Of a stretch of DNA of 64,000 bases, positions 10,776 to 19,310 are shown piece by piece. The stretch's first letter is position 1; each line of letters begins with the position of its first letter. The notes under the pieces were generated by a model. The model was given only the letters and a program-made list of their open reading frames with translations. It ran no database searches and was not told the DNA's origin. Origin of the DNA: Gracilaria vermiculophylla (taxonomy: Eukaryota > Rhodophyta > Florideophyceae > Gracilariales > Gracilariaceae); NCBI GenBank assembly GCA_019155205.2, contig JAHNZQ020003147.1:1712999-1776998 (forward strand), given 5' to 3'. Both the position numbers and the translations under genes were made by a program.

Positions 10776-11526
10776 TGTGGTGCAATAAACCAAGATGAGA
10801 CAGACACACGAGGGTGTTCGACGTCCTTCTCAGTAGGATAGCGCAGCGACAGAACCACCTGGGGTGAGTACACGGAGCCGGGTGTAAGACCAGGACTCAC
10901 CGTCACGACTGGCGTACAGGTGAAGAGACAAAGACAGACCACGGAGTGGGAAAGCGGAAAATGCAGCGACACACGAGTGGTGGGCGACGCGCAAGAGCGG
11001 CACGGTGTCCACACGAGTGGGGCGGTGGCGAAAACAGCAACGGTAATCACCGGTAGTTGCTAGCGAAGCAACACCTATATACGAGGTAAGGAATAACGAC
11101 CGCTGTAAAAGCGCGCATAGGAACAAACACAATAGTGGTAAGAATGTGCTGAAGCTCCACGAGGTGGGTAACTAGGCCTTCACAGGATGGCGTCTCTCCA
11201 GACGGAGGTGGACACTCACCAGGGAACCTGAGTTAGAGACAGAAACTCGCTTGTTGCGTTTACTTTGACCAGGGCAGCCGGAGCTCACTCACCTAAGTAG
11301 TGGTGGTCCGTGCCCTGACAGCACAGAAATAAATAAATAATAATAACTAATAATGTCCCTACGGGGGTGCAAAACACTACACACGTGTGTCGCAAGCCAG
11401 CAATGCTGTGCACTACACTTTTCAACCAAATTGGGGCCCTTCCAACGGAAACAGATTACCGGTGTAACACTCATACTTCACGGCAAAGTGGTGAGCATCG
11501 CCAGAGCGGAATATGAGCGCACTACA
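10776..11526. repeat. LTR-like insert splitting the copia integrase
   Basis: About 750 bp of non-coding DNA separates the two integrase parts. It begins TGTGGTGC and ends GCACTACA on the plus strand, so it has TG..CA ends. The ends resemble the gypsy LTRs at 1326-1879 (TGTGGTAC .. GTACTACA). It is best read as a solo LTR of a gypsy-like family. Flanking target duplications are not perfect (AACGC against AACGG is the closest on the minus strand and requires slightly different borders), so the exact ends are uncertain to about 20 bp. Confidence 0.55.
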
Positions 11527-11534
11527 TGCTGATA

Positions 11535-12126
11535 CCGCTAAAAGCGTTGCACTTCACCATCTTCCACAAGTCCTGGATGATTTTCTCAGCAGCCCCGTTT
11601 GATTGATGGGCGTATGGTGGACCATACTCTAACACCATTCCGTTTTCCAAAGTCCATTGGACGAAGTCGTCGGATCGGTTCTCACCCGCCCTGTCAAGGC
11701 GAACGCGGTAAGCGCAGTTAGGCGTTATTTCATTTTTCGCGCGAGCCTTGTACCATCTAAGGCATTCGAAGAATTGGTTCTTTGAGCTCAAGAAGTAAAG
11801 TGAGCAAGACCGTGTGTTATCGTCCAGAAGGACCTGAATATATTTAGACCCGTGTTGAGACGGATGGTTGATAGGCCCTGTGAGGTCCGTGTGGGTGAGT
11901 TCCAAAGGGCGGGAAGCAACCGATGTTGAAGTTCGAAGTGGGGCACGCTTGGTTTTAGCGTCCATGCATGGCGGACAGAAGATGTTTTCCACTTCTGGGG
12001 AAGATAGACGAGGTACTCCGTCGCATTGTTCCCCAGTGAGTAACAGCTTCTCCTTGCCAAGGTGTCCAAGTTTTTCGTGTCAGTCTTTGGCTGTGTTCCC
12101 CGGTGCGGACAAAGCTGTTTGTGCAT
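11535..12126 (-). pseudogene. Copia integrase, zinc finger and core
   Basis: The core in 11992-11535 carries FCPPCMDAK (second half of the HHCC finger), THTDLTG (first Asp), VRLDRAGEN (second Asp) and SNGAAEKIIQ (Glu). The finger's upstream half is in another frame (12126-11990), so at least one frameshift lies near 11990. The core is cut after the Glu helix by the insert ending at 11526. In an intact element it would join cDNA to the host chromosome. Confidence 0.8.
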
Positions 12127-12523
12127 GTGGTGGTCCTCCAGGTGGTGTAGGGCTCGGCAACGGGTAAAGCCCGTCCCTTGGTGTAGACCGGTAAAGCTCT
12201 TGGCCGTTAGTTGGGTCTTTGATTACAAACTCTGGGCCATGCAAGCCATTTGAGAATTCCAGTTGTGTGTGCTTCGTTAGCACCGATAAAGGGATTACGT
12301 TAGAGTCAAAGGAGGGCGTGTGCTTGGCCGGAAGTATTATTCCGTTTCCTAGTGGTAGTTTAATTGTGCCGTCTCCGATGATCTCTGATATCTGGTCACA
12401 AGTTCGAACAGGTTGAATTGCGATAGAACGGTAACCCGAGAATAGGTGTTTGTCTCTCACAAAGACATGTGTTGCACCGGAGTCCACCCAGGTGTTGTCT
12501 TTTTTTGTGGGAAAGCTTGGCAC
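12090..12523 (-). pseudogene. Copia aspartic protease
   Basis: Contains the retroviral-type protease active-site motif DNTWVDSGATHVFV near its start, followed by a region typical of copia proteases (IGDGTIKLPLG and GLHGPEFVI). The protease would cut the gag-pol polyprotein. It is out of frame with gag upstream and with integrase downstream, so the single polyprotein frame has been lost at about 12530-12630 and 12090. Confidence 0.8.
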
Positions 12524-12629
12524 TGGCTATTGCAACGAAGCCCGGTGGTGTACCATCTTCACGGTCGTTGTTGTCGCGGTTGTTGGTGTTCCGCTGGTTA
12601 TGGTTTTGACCACTGTTATTAGAACCATT

Positions 12630-13502
12630 TCATGAGTCCCAGTTCCTATTGGAAGAGTTCTTGCGATTTTGACCTCTTCCTCTTGAACGACTACCATGTT
12701 GGTTGAATGTATGGTTGTTATTGTTGTTCTTGTTGCGAGACAAACATTCGGAGCGAATGTGGCCAATTCGTCCGCAGCTCCAGCATTCGACACCCTTTTT
12801 GTTTTTCCGTGAACGTGGTTCCCGGTTTGTACTTGACTTTTGTGCAGCAGGGTAGGGATGTGTGTGATCCTTCTTTGCATCAGTAGGCTTTGATTGCGAA
12901 GCCGTTGATCGATGTGTTCGGTGGTCCATTTTGGAACGTAGCAAGGAAGCAACTTGATCGTACGCCATGTTGTTCGCGTGCGCCATTAATGTAATCGCCA
13001 TAAGTGAGTCCGGTAATGTTCGCAATAGAGTTGCGGTTCGCTCGCGGTCGGTTAACGGATCACCAAGTCTGGCCAATTCAAGGAACGTAGTTTCCATTTC
13101 CAGGAGGTGTTTCTGGATATCATCAGCATCGTTGAATAGAAATATGGTCAACTTCTGTCTCAAGTTCATTTTGGACTGAATGTTGTCTTTCTTGTACGTA
13201 GCCTCAAGCATAGTCAATACCTCCAGAGCGGAACAAGACTCACGTTGAAGTAGTTCCGAGACAGCGACGATAGGTTGGATGCCAAGGTTTTGCACAATTG
13301 CAGACCGTGCCTTACAGTCGGCATCATCCGAACGTCGGCGAGCTTGTGCGGTACTATCCTCTGGTCGAGGTTTGTTCAGAACAAAAAGGGATTGCAAGAA
13401 ATGCATGTAGTCCCGGATATAGATACGCCAAGTATAGTAGTCGGCGGCACCTTTGAGCCAAGGGATGCGTTTCGACTCGTGCTCGTCAGCTCCTTCCATC
13501 AC
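12630..13502 (-). CDS. Copia gag with CCHC zinc knuckle
   Basis: 290 codons from the ATG at 13502. The N-terminal two thirds match the UBN2/gag capsid pattern of copia elements (LKGAADYYTWRIYIRDYMHF near residues 18-37, then a helical region with TLLRTLPDS). A single zinc knuckle, CWSCGRIGHIRSEC (CX2CX4HX4C), lies at about residues 241-254. It is followed by an Asn/Arg-rich tail. This protein forms the particle and binds RNA. It is the only ORF of the element that appears whole, though it ends at a TGA before joining the protease frame. Confidence 0.85.
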   Translation of the reverse strand: MMEGADEHESKRIPWLKGAADYYTWRIYIRDYMHFLQSLFVLNKPRPEDSTAQARRRSDDADCKARSAIVQNLGIQPIVAVSELLQRESCSALEVLTMLEATYKKDNIQSKMNLRQKLTIFLFNDADDIQKHLLEMETTFLELARLGDPLTDRERTATLLRTLPDSLMAITLMAHANNMAYDQVASLLRSKMDHRTHRSTASQSKPTDAKKDHTHPYPAAQKSSTNREPRSRKNKKGVECWSCGRIGHIRSECLSRNKNNNNNHTFNQHGSRSRGRGQNRKNSSNRNWDS

Positions 13503-14287
13503 GGAGTATAGTCAACGCGAGAGGCGTTTGACAGGTGATGAAGTTCTTCGCCAGTCCCCTACTGGTCAAGGGATCCTTCTTCTTCGCCCACTTCTTCAAT
13601 TAATAATACTACAGGCCTAAGTGGTGCGTGGTGATTAGATGCGTTCGGATACTACACACTAGGCGGCAGGACCAACCCGTACTTCAGTGTCGTTTTCCTA
13701 TAGCAAATCGCACCTTGGGCCAGGAGTAGTTCCTTTCTTCAGCGGCCCGTGTAGGTATGCCGGTGCAACTTCACCACCGACAAACCACACCACACTACGC
13801 AGTCTTTTCGTAAGTGAGGCGGGACTTTCTTCTCCAACTGCAGTATTGTAAGCAGTGGAGGCACGTTGTCGGGTCGTCGTGCGGGGTGCGCGTAGGCAAA
13901 ATGGAAACGTGCGCGACGGTAGTTGGCGCGCGGCACGGTCCGAGTGGTAGTGGTAATCCAAAGACGCAGAGTAGCGTCGGGTGCAGTGTAGTTGCAGCCC
14001 GCTTTAGTGCGACGCGCGGGCGGCGGTGCGGCACTCACCAGTTTGCGGTGGCGGTATGTCCAAAGCGCGATGGCGGCACACGGTGCTCGAAGTGGTGAAT
14101 GCGCGGCGACGGTGCGGGAACGCGAGTAAAACGATCGCGGCGGCGGTGGTTGCAACGCGCGGAGTGGCGCTGGCGCCGCGGAAGAGGCGTCGGTAGGCGC
14201 GCGCGGTGGTGAAGTGAATGCGATGTGACGAGGGTGTGCGCACAGCGGTGTTTCCGTCAAAAAAGGGGTGGGGTGCGGTCGGAGGAG

Positions 14288-14306
14288 ATCGGTAGCGATA
14301 GTACCA
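14288..14306 (-). other. Candidate primer binding site, copia element
   Basis: Directly after the 5' LTR (no spacer) the minus strand reads TGGTACTATCGCTACCGAT. It starts with TGG as a tRNA-primed site should. It is nearly the same as the motif behind the gypsy LTR at 3507-3525. The tRNA is not identified. Confidence 0.5.
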
Positions 14307-14440
14307 TGAAAGGATCGTCCGCTTGACTCCGGAGAGTCGGGCGGGACGGAACCGTCGGCCGTTTCTTTATCTTGCACTGTCGGGTGGAACGGGTGGATAC
14401 TGTTGCCCGTTCCAGTGAGCGGCCCGCATCTGGTCATTCA
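14307..14440 (-). repeat. Copia 5' LTR
   Basis: A 134-bp partner of 8323-8453, with the extra 3 bp near 14333. Its minus strand contains GATAAAG, a weak TATA-like motif. The right border is followed by the target duplication CGGTG (14441-14445). Confidence 0.9.
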
Positions 14441-14445
14441 CGGTG

Positions 14446-15794
14446 GACTCAAGACGGATGATCGCGTGGTGGGAAGCAGATTGACAGCGCAAGTGCATTG
14501 GTGACGGCACTGGTGAAAAGAGCGAGGCACAGATTAGATAGGGAAATCAGTTTTGGGAGAGCAAGCGACTTGGTGAGGAGGGTTTGGCGAACACAGTTAA
14601 AGTAGGAGCATTGGCATTGGCTCGAAACGAGAGGTGGCTTCGCAATGCACATGCGGAGAGTAAAGTAGCACACTGATGTGAAACAAAGCATTTAATGATT
14701 GGGGTGATTCGCTGCGGACAGCGGCAGACGTGCTGTGTGTGGGCGATGAGAGCCGAGCGCCGTGCCAAAAGGCGAGCGCGCGGGGCTCCCAGCGAGCTTG
14801 CCAAGGGGCTGCAGACGGGCGCGCACGATATGGACGCAAAGAGGGGGTTGGGTCTCTCCGCAGTGGTGGGAGGCGCAGGAGGGGCGCGGGCACGATGGTG
14901 GCGGCGCAAGAATGCGGCACGCAGCGGGATGGCCCAAACGCGTGCGGCGTGTGGGGCATGTGCGCGCGCGCGAGCGTGTGGAAGGCGGCAGACGGAGCGG
15001 GGCGAGCGACAGCGGACGCGGGCGCAGAAGGCGTTGCGCGCGGCGCGCTGCTTGGCGACCATCCGGGATGTTCGGGAGGCGGGCGGAGGCGCTGTGCTCG
15101 AGCTCGGCGAGCAGCGGCGCGCGCACGGCGGGTGCGTGTAGCACCCGCGGGGCGCGCGCTGGAGGCGCGCGGCGCGCGCGCAGCGTTTGTGTGCCGACGC
15201 GTTGCAGTGAAGCATATGGCGCGCCCGCGGCCGCTTGGTGCGCATTGCCGAGCGCATGCCGCCAAACCGCTGCACAGCGCCGCCACAGCTGCACTGCTTA
15301 ATGTGCACACGGCGTGACCGGCAGCCGGCAGCCGGCAGCCGGCAGCCGTCTCACAACGCGCGCCGCCGCGCAGGTCGTCCACGCCTGCGCAGCGCCCCGA
15401 AGTTGTCGTGTCGCAGAGGACGCATCCCACTTCGCACGCACGGCGCCGTCCGCACCGCGCCGCCCGACAACGCGCTCACGTGCGGCTGTAGGACGTTGCA
15501 TACTGCATCTTCGCCCCTTTTTCCACCCCCCCCGCACCACGCCCATGTTTGCAAAGCTTTACTTCTCCGCCCTTTCAAGTCCCGCACCCACTTGCGTTCA
15601 GCACCCAACGACCACAGCTCTGTCGTGCGCCATGCAACCCCATCTACCGCCCGAATCCCTCTCTCCCTATATCCACCACACCGTCATCCAGCCCCACAGC
15701 CGCGCACAAGCCGCACATGAGCACCACCGCTACTTTGATCACTGCCCATACACCCGCCTCCAAACACCTCCCTCCCGCATTCTCGCCAACAAGC
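14446..15794. other. GC-rich intergenic region
   Basis: Open frames run for up to 277 codons on several overlapping frames because stop codons are rare in this GC-rich DNA. All are Arg/Ala/Pro-rich and show no domain. A heptamer repeat, CCGGCAG, occurs four times at 15318-15345. I do not call a gene here. Confidence 0.6.
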
Positions 15795-15894
15795 ACACAA
15801 CAACAACAACAACAACAACAAAAACAACAACAACAACGACGACAACAACAGCAACAACAAAAACAACGACAGCAACAACAGCAACAACAACAAA
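15795..15894. repeat. ACA trinucleotide microsatellite
   Basis: An imperfect (ACA)n array of about 100 bp. It lies 21 bp beyond the stop codon of the AhpD-like gene (minus strand), hence probably in its 3' UTR, where it would read TGT in the transcript. Confidence 0.85.
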
Positions 15895-15914
15895 CCCTCC
15901 ACCACGCCCCCACT

Positions 15915-17543
15915 TCACTGCATCTGCTTCTCAATGCTATCAAACGTGGGAGCTATCTTGGTGAACTTGGGTGCGCGTTCTCCCAACTGCGCGTTCTTCA
16001 GCGCCATCGACTCCGAACAACTCGGATAGTAGAAAATGTACAACTTTTGCAACAGAGACAGCAGCGAAACCCAGCTGATGAGCTCCACCGTGTGCTCGCT
16101 CCGCAGCGGCTGCGTCGCCTCCACCACCGCCTGCGTCGTCTTTGTGGGCATGAACGAGCAAGCCTTGGCGATGTACAACAGCCGCACCTGCGCCTCCGAC
16201 AGCGGCGTCTCCATCAACGCCGAATCCGTCAACGCGCTGAGAAAGTCCACCGAAAAGTCTGTTTCCTCCTTTGAGAATTCGTATATGGCGTTGATCATGT
16301 CGTCGTCAAAGTCGTCCACCATCATCATCGTCATGCGCCGGAACTCCTTCGCCATCAGCCGGTTCCGGTTCACCCCGGCGAACACAATGCCAATCAAGTA
16401 CTTGGTATCCGGTTCGATGCCGCACACAATCGCATCCAGGTTGAGGCGGATGCATTCGGCCAGCGCGCGCACAGCACGGTCATGAGTGAGCAGCCCCAGG
16501 ATGGGGAACGAATGCCCCACGTTGACGTTTAGAAACTCGCCAATCTTGGGCCATGACGACGGGATCTTCTTGGTGGCCGCCATGTCGTACTTGATGGCCG
16601 TCGGCAGGTGCCTCAACATCATAATATTAGACATAAAAGAGTCGCCACGACCGGGGTTGGCCTCGCCATGCTGTAAGTAATTTTCAGGCGACGTCACCTG
16701 ATGTTTGCCCTGCGTCCAACCGGCCGCCCTGAGCAAATCGGCCGTCTCCTCCACGGCCGCCTGCTCCATGTCGGTGCCGAGGCTGCTCATGAACGTGGTG
16801 AGGTAGCCGGACATGCTGACGGCCAGAACAATCCACTCCACGTTGGCGGGGCTCAGATGGCGGAACAGGTTTCGTCGGTCGTCTTCGGTGAGATGGTTGG
16901 GGAATGAGGACATGTTGAGCGCCACCTCGACGACGGCGGACTCACGCGACGTGAACGAGCGCGTGCCCATGACGGCGTTGCGGTCCAGGCCGCGGCGCAA
17001 GGCGAAGTTGCAAGTGTGCAGCGAGCAATACGCACACTGCGCGCTGCGCGCGGCGTAGTACGTGGCCAGACCGACGAGGTCGGCGGGCGCTCCGACGCCC
17101 CACATGAGAAACGGCACATTGATACAGTTGGGAATAATGAGGTTGTACGTGGTGAACGCCGGCGGAAAGATCTCCATGACTCCGTAACAGTTGGAGATGA
17201 CGCCGAGCAGCGTGCGCACGAGCATGAACAGCACGTGGTACGTCTCGTCCATGTCGTCCAGGGAGACGGCATCCGGGGCCAACACGTCCATTATGGTGCG
17301 CGCGGAGGAGATTGGATCGACGGATTCGACGGAAGAAATGTTGGCGGACGGCGTTTGTGTGGACTCTGAGGGAAGAGACTTTGCGGTCGGCGAGGGCGTG
17401 GAGGAAGGGTAGCGCTTGGAGGGCACGCGTGGGGGCAGCATTTCCGACATGGGCGTGTAGCGCGGGAGAAGACGAGAGTTTCTTCGATTTGCGCTGGAGG
17501 AGGAAGCGCGGGATGCATCTGACCGACGGGACGACTCGGACAT
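15915..17543 (-). CDS. AhpD-like (carboxymuconolactone decarboxylase fold) protein
   Basis: 542 residues from the ATG at 17543 in the context CCAACCATGTCC; the frame is open far upstream, but that part is low-complexity and I reject it. Residues 1-80 are Ser/Pro/Arg-rich and disordered. A helical domain follows with C170-A-Y-C173-S-L-H176, the CxxC..H signature of AhpD-like peroxidase-fold proteins, in the expected helix context (ARSAQCAYCSLHTC). The second half (about residues 290-500) looks like another all-helical copy without the cysteines. AhpD proteins reduce peroxides or act as redox partners; the substrate here is unknown. No transit peptide is obvious. It shares a 1.8-kb divergent region with the Ctf4 gene. 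Codons are GC3-rich. Confidence 0.75.
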   Translation of the reverse strand: MSESSRRSDASRASSSSANRRNSRLLPRYTPMSEMLPPRVPSKRYPSSTPSPTAKSLPSESTQTPSANISSVESVDPISSARTIMDVLAPDAVSLDDMDETYHVLFMLVRTLLGVISNCYGVMEIFPPAFTTYNLIIPNCINVPFLMWGVGAPADLVGLATYYAARSAQCAYCSLHTCNFALRRGLDRNAVMGTRSFTSRESAVVEVALNMSSFPNHLTEDDRRNLFRHLSPANVEWIVLAVSMSGYLTTFMSSLGTDMEQAAVEETADLLRAAGWTQGKHQVTSPENYLQHGEANPGRGDSFMSNIMMLRHLPTAIKYDMAATKKIPSSWPKIGEFLNVNVGHSFPILGLLTHDRAVRALAECIRLNLDAIVCGIEPDTKYLIGIVFAGVNRNRLMAKEFRRMTMMMVDDFDDDMINAIYEFSKEETDFSVDFLSALTDSALMETPLSEAQVRLLYIAKACSFMPTKTTQAVVEATQPLRSEHTVELISWVSLLSLLQKLYIFYYPSCSESMALKNAQLGERAPKFTKIAPTFDSIEKQMQ

Positions 17544-17929
17544 GGTTGGAAGGAACACGAGACACACGGCGCGAGGGCGGCGCGCGGCGGGCAGGTGAGA
17601 GCACGCAAGCGGTGGGAGTGCACACAGGAGAGGGTGAGCAACAAACGGGAGTGCAAGAGGGGGAGGGGGAGGAGGAGGGGGAGGAGGAGGGGGAGGGGCT
17701 GGGCGAATTAGACTTGGACTGGGACGTTGGACGGTGTAGAAACGATGAGCAAGACGAGGGGGTGTTTGGAGAGGAAGCGGTCGCAAGCGTGGGGGAAAGG
17801 CTTGGGGAATGTGGAAGGCTGAAGGCGGTAAACAATGACACGCAGGATGGATGGCGCACGGGAACGCAGCACGAATGCGGGGTGAAAGAGGGGAGCGGGG
17901 CACTTTTTGTGGGAAAACGGCGAAATAGG

Positions 17930-17989
17930 GGGCGAGAGCGACGTGGGCGAGAGCGACGCGGGCGAGAGCGACGCGGGCGAGAGCGACGC
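17930..17989. repeat. 15-bp tandem repeat, four copies
   Basis: Unit GGGCGAGAGCGACGC repeated four times (first copy ends GT instead of GC). It lies about 390 bp upstream of the AhpD-like start codon. Confidence 0.9.
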
Positions 17990-19006
17990 GGGCGCGAGGT
18001 GCAGCGTGGACGGACGGCAGGTGAGGGGGTAGCGGGGTGGGGTGGGAGGCGGCGACGAAGGCGGGGCGGCGGCGACGGCGCCGGAGGCGTCGGTGGGGGG
18101 GGGGAGGGGGGCGAGCGCAGCGGCGCGGCGGCGCGAGGTGAGCGGCGGCGGGTGGGGCGGGGGGGGGGAGGGGGGGGGGGCGCATGCGCGCGCGACGCGG
18201 AGTCGGTGGCGCCGTGAAGGATGTGCGCGCGCTGCGCGCGCCACACGTGCGCCTGAGCTGAACACGTAGCGCACGCTGATTGAGCTGCTGGCGGCGCCGT
18301 TTGGGGCGCTGGTGGCACACTTGTTCCGCGCGACGCGGCGGCGCGGCGCTGCTCCGCGCCGCCGCGCCGTCGCATGTGTGGGTGTGCCTTACCCACGCGC
18401 ACGTCTGCGCGCGCGTGCTGGGGCGCGTCTCGTACCTCGCAGCGCGGGGTGCGCCTTCATCGCGCGCGCTTTCCGCAGCCCAGCGTGCGGTATGGCACGT
18501 TCCGCGCCTGCGCGCGCTGTTTGCGATGCTTGCTTGCGCGCGCCGACACACGCGGCGATACCTTTTTTCACGGCGAACGGCGGTTGCACTGCTAACGCTC
18601 ACGCATGGTGAAGAACGCTTCCGCCGTGGCCCATCGCACCGCGGCGCTCGTCGCTGCGCGCAGCACGCCAGCCGCCTCTCTTCGCTGCCCCGCCCCACGC
18701 GCGCTCAAGCGCTTCCGAGGCGCGCCGCCTTCGCGCCACAGTCGCGCGCGCCCCATATATTCGTTGCCCGCCCCCCGGCAGTTTGGCCGCATGCGACGTT
18801 CCAGATCGTGGCTGTTTCGCTGCTGCCTGCCCCCCGCGCCACCCGCCGCGCCCAGCCGCAGCGCGTCCAAGCTGCGCCGCTGCTACCGACTGCCCGCCCC
18901 CATGACGTAGCTCCCGCCGCTGCATCCACCTCCGCTCCCGCATCTGTTTGTCAACCCCATCATACAGCACCGCGCTGTCACTCTCTGCGTCACCGACCGC
19001 GACATT

Positions 19007-19054
19007 GACCGCGTCACTGACCGCGTCACTGACCGCGTCACTGACCGCGTCACT
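19007..19054. repeat. 12-bp tandem repeat, four copies
   Basis: Unit GACCGCGTCACT repeated four times exactly, with degenerate copies just before it. It ends about 255 bp upstream of the Ctf4 start codon, within the presumed promoter or 5' UTR. Confidence 0.9.
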
Positions 19055-19310
19055 GCCCGTCAGCGCCCTGTCAGACCTTCGCCCATCGCCCTTTTTCGCG
19101 CCCCACCCCGAAAACAGCCTTCCCGCCAAATCCCGTCCACCTCCGTTCTCCCCAAAAAGCGAAACACCCCTGCAACCGCCCCCATCCTCCCCCGCCGCCG
19201 CGCGACGCTCCACATCCCCCCCTGCTCACCTTCGCACCGCCGCCTTCCCACCCCCAACTCCCCCCCCTTTCCCCATACCCGCCCAACGTGCTGCGCTCGC
19301 CCCTCTCACC

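Larger units (their letters stand above)
8323..14440 (-). mobile_element. Ty1/copia retrotransposon with intact ends
   Basis: A 6.1-kb minus-strand element with LTRs at 14307-14440 (5') and 8323-8453 (3'). Both start TGAATGACC and end with TTTCA on the minus strand, and they differ by one 3-bp indel and a few substitutions. CGGTG is duplicated at 8318-8322 and 14441-14445, a perfect 5-bp target-site duplication. Gene order is gag, protease, integrase, reverse transcriptase, RNase H, which defines Ty1/copia. Behind the 5' LTR lies about 0.8 kb of leader. Frameshifts, a nonsense codon in RT and a 750-bp insert in the integrase make it non-autonomous. The high LTR identity suggests a fairly recent insertion. 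Confidence 0.92.
17544..19310. other. Divergent intergenic region between AhpD-like and Ctf4 genes
   Basis: Very GC-rich, with G/C homopolymers near 18099-18180. It contains two tandem arrays (17930-17989 and 19007-19054) and long overlapping open frames without domains. A weak CATATATT at about 18753 is the only TATA-like candidate for the plus-strand gene. Likely holds both promoters. Confidence 0.5.

Noticed and set aside
14547..15317. Overlapping open frames of 195-277 codons on both strands
   Set aside because: The DNA is so GC-rich that stops are rare; all frames are Arg/Ala/Pro-rich, none has a domain, and no frame is favoured.
15549..16274. PolyQ protein from the ACA array, plus strand
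   Set aside because: It overlaps the end of the AhpD-like coding region antisense, and the glutamines come only from the microsatellite.
17544..18698. 385-codon upstream extension of the AhpD-like gene
   Set aside because: Low-complexity Pro/Arg/Ala sequence with no domain; the ATG at 17543 has good context and begins the plausible protein.
18948..19310. 121-codon upstream extension of Ctf4
   Set aside because: It encodes a repeat of the 12-bp tandem array and Pro-rich low complexity; the WD40 part begins directly after the ATG at 19311.
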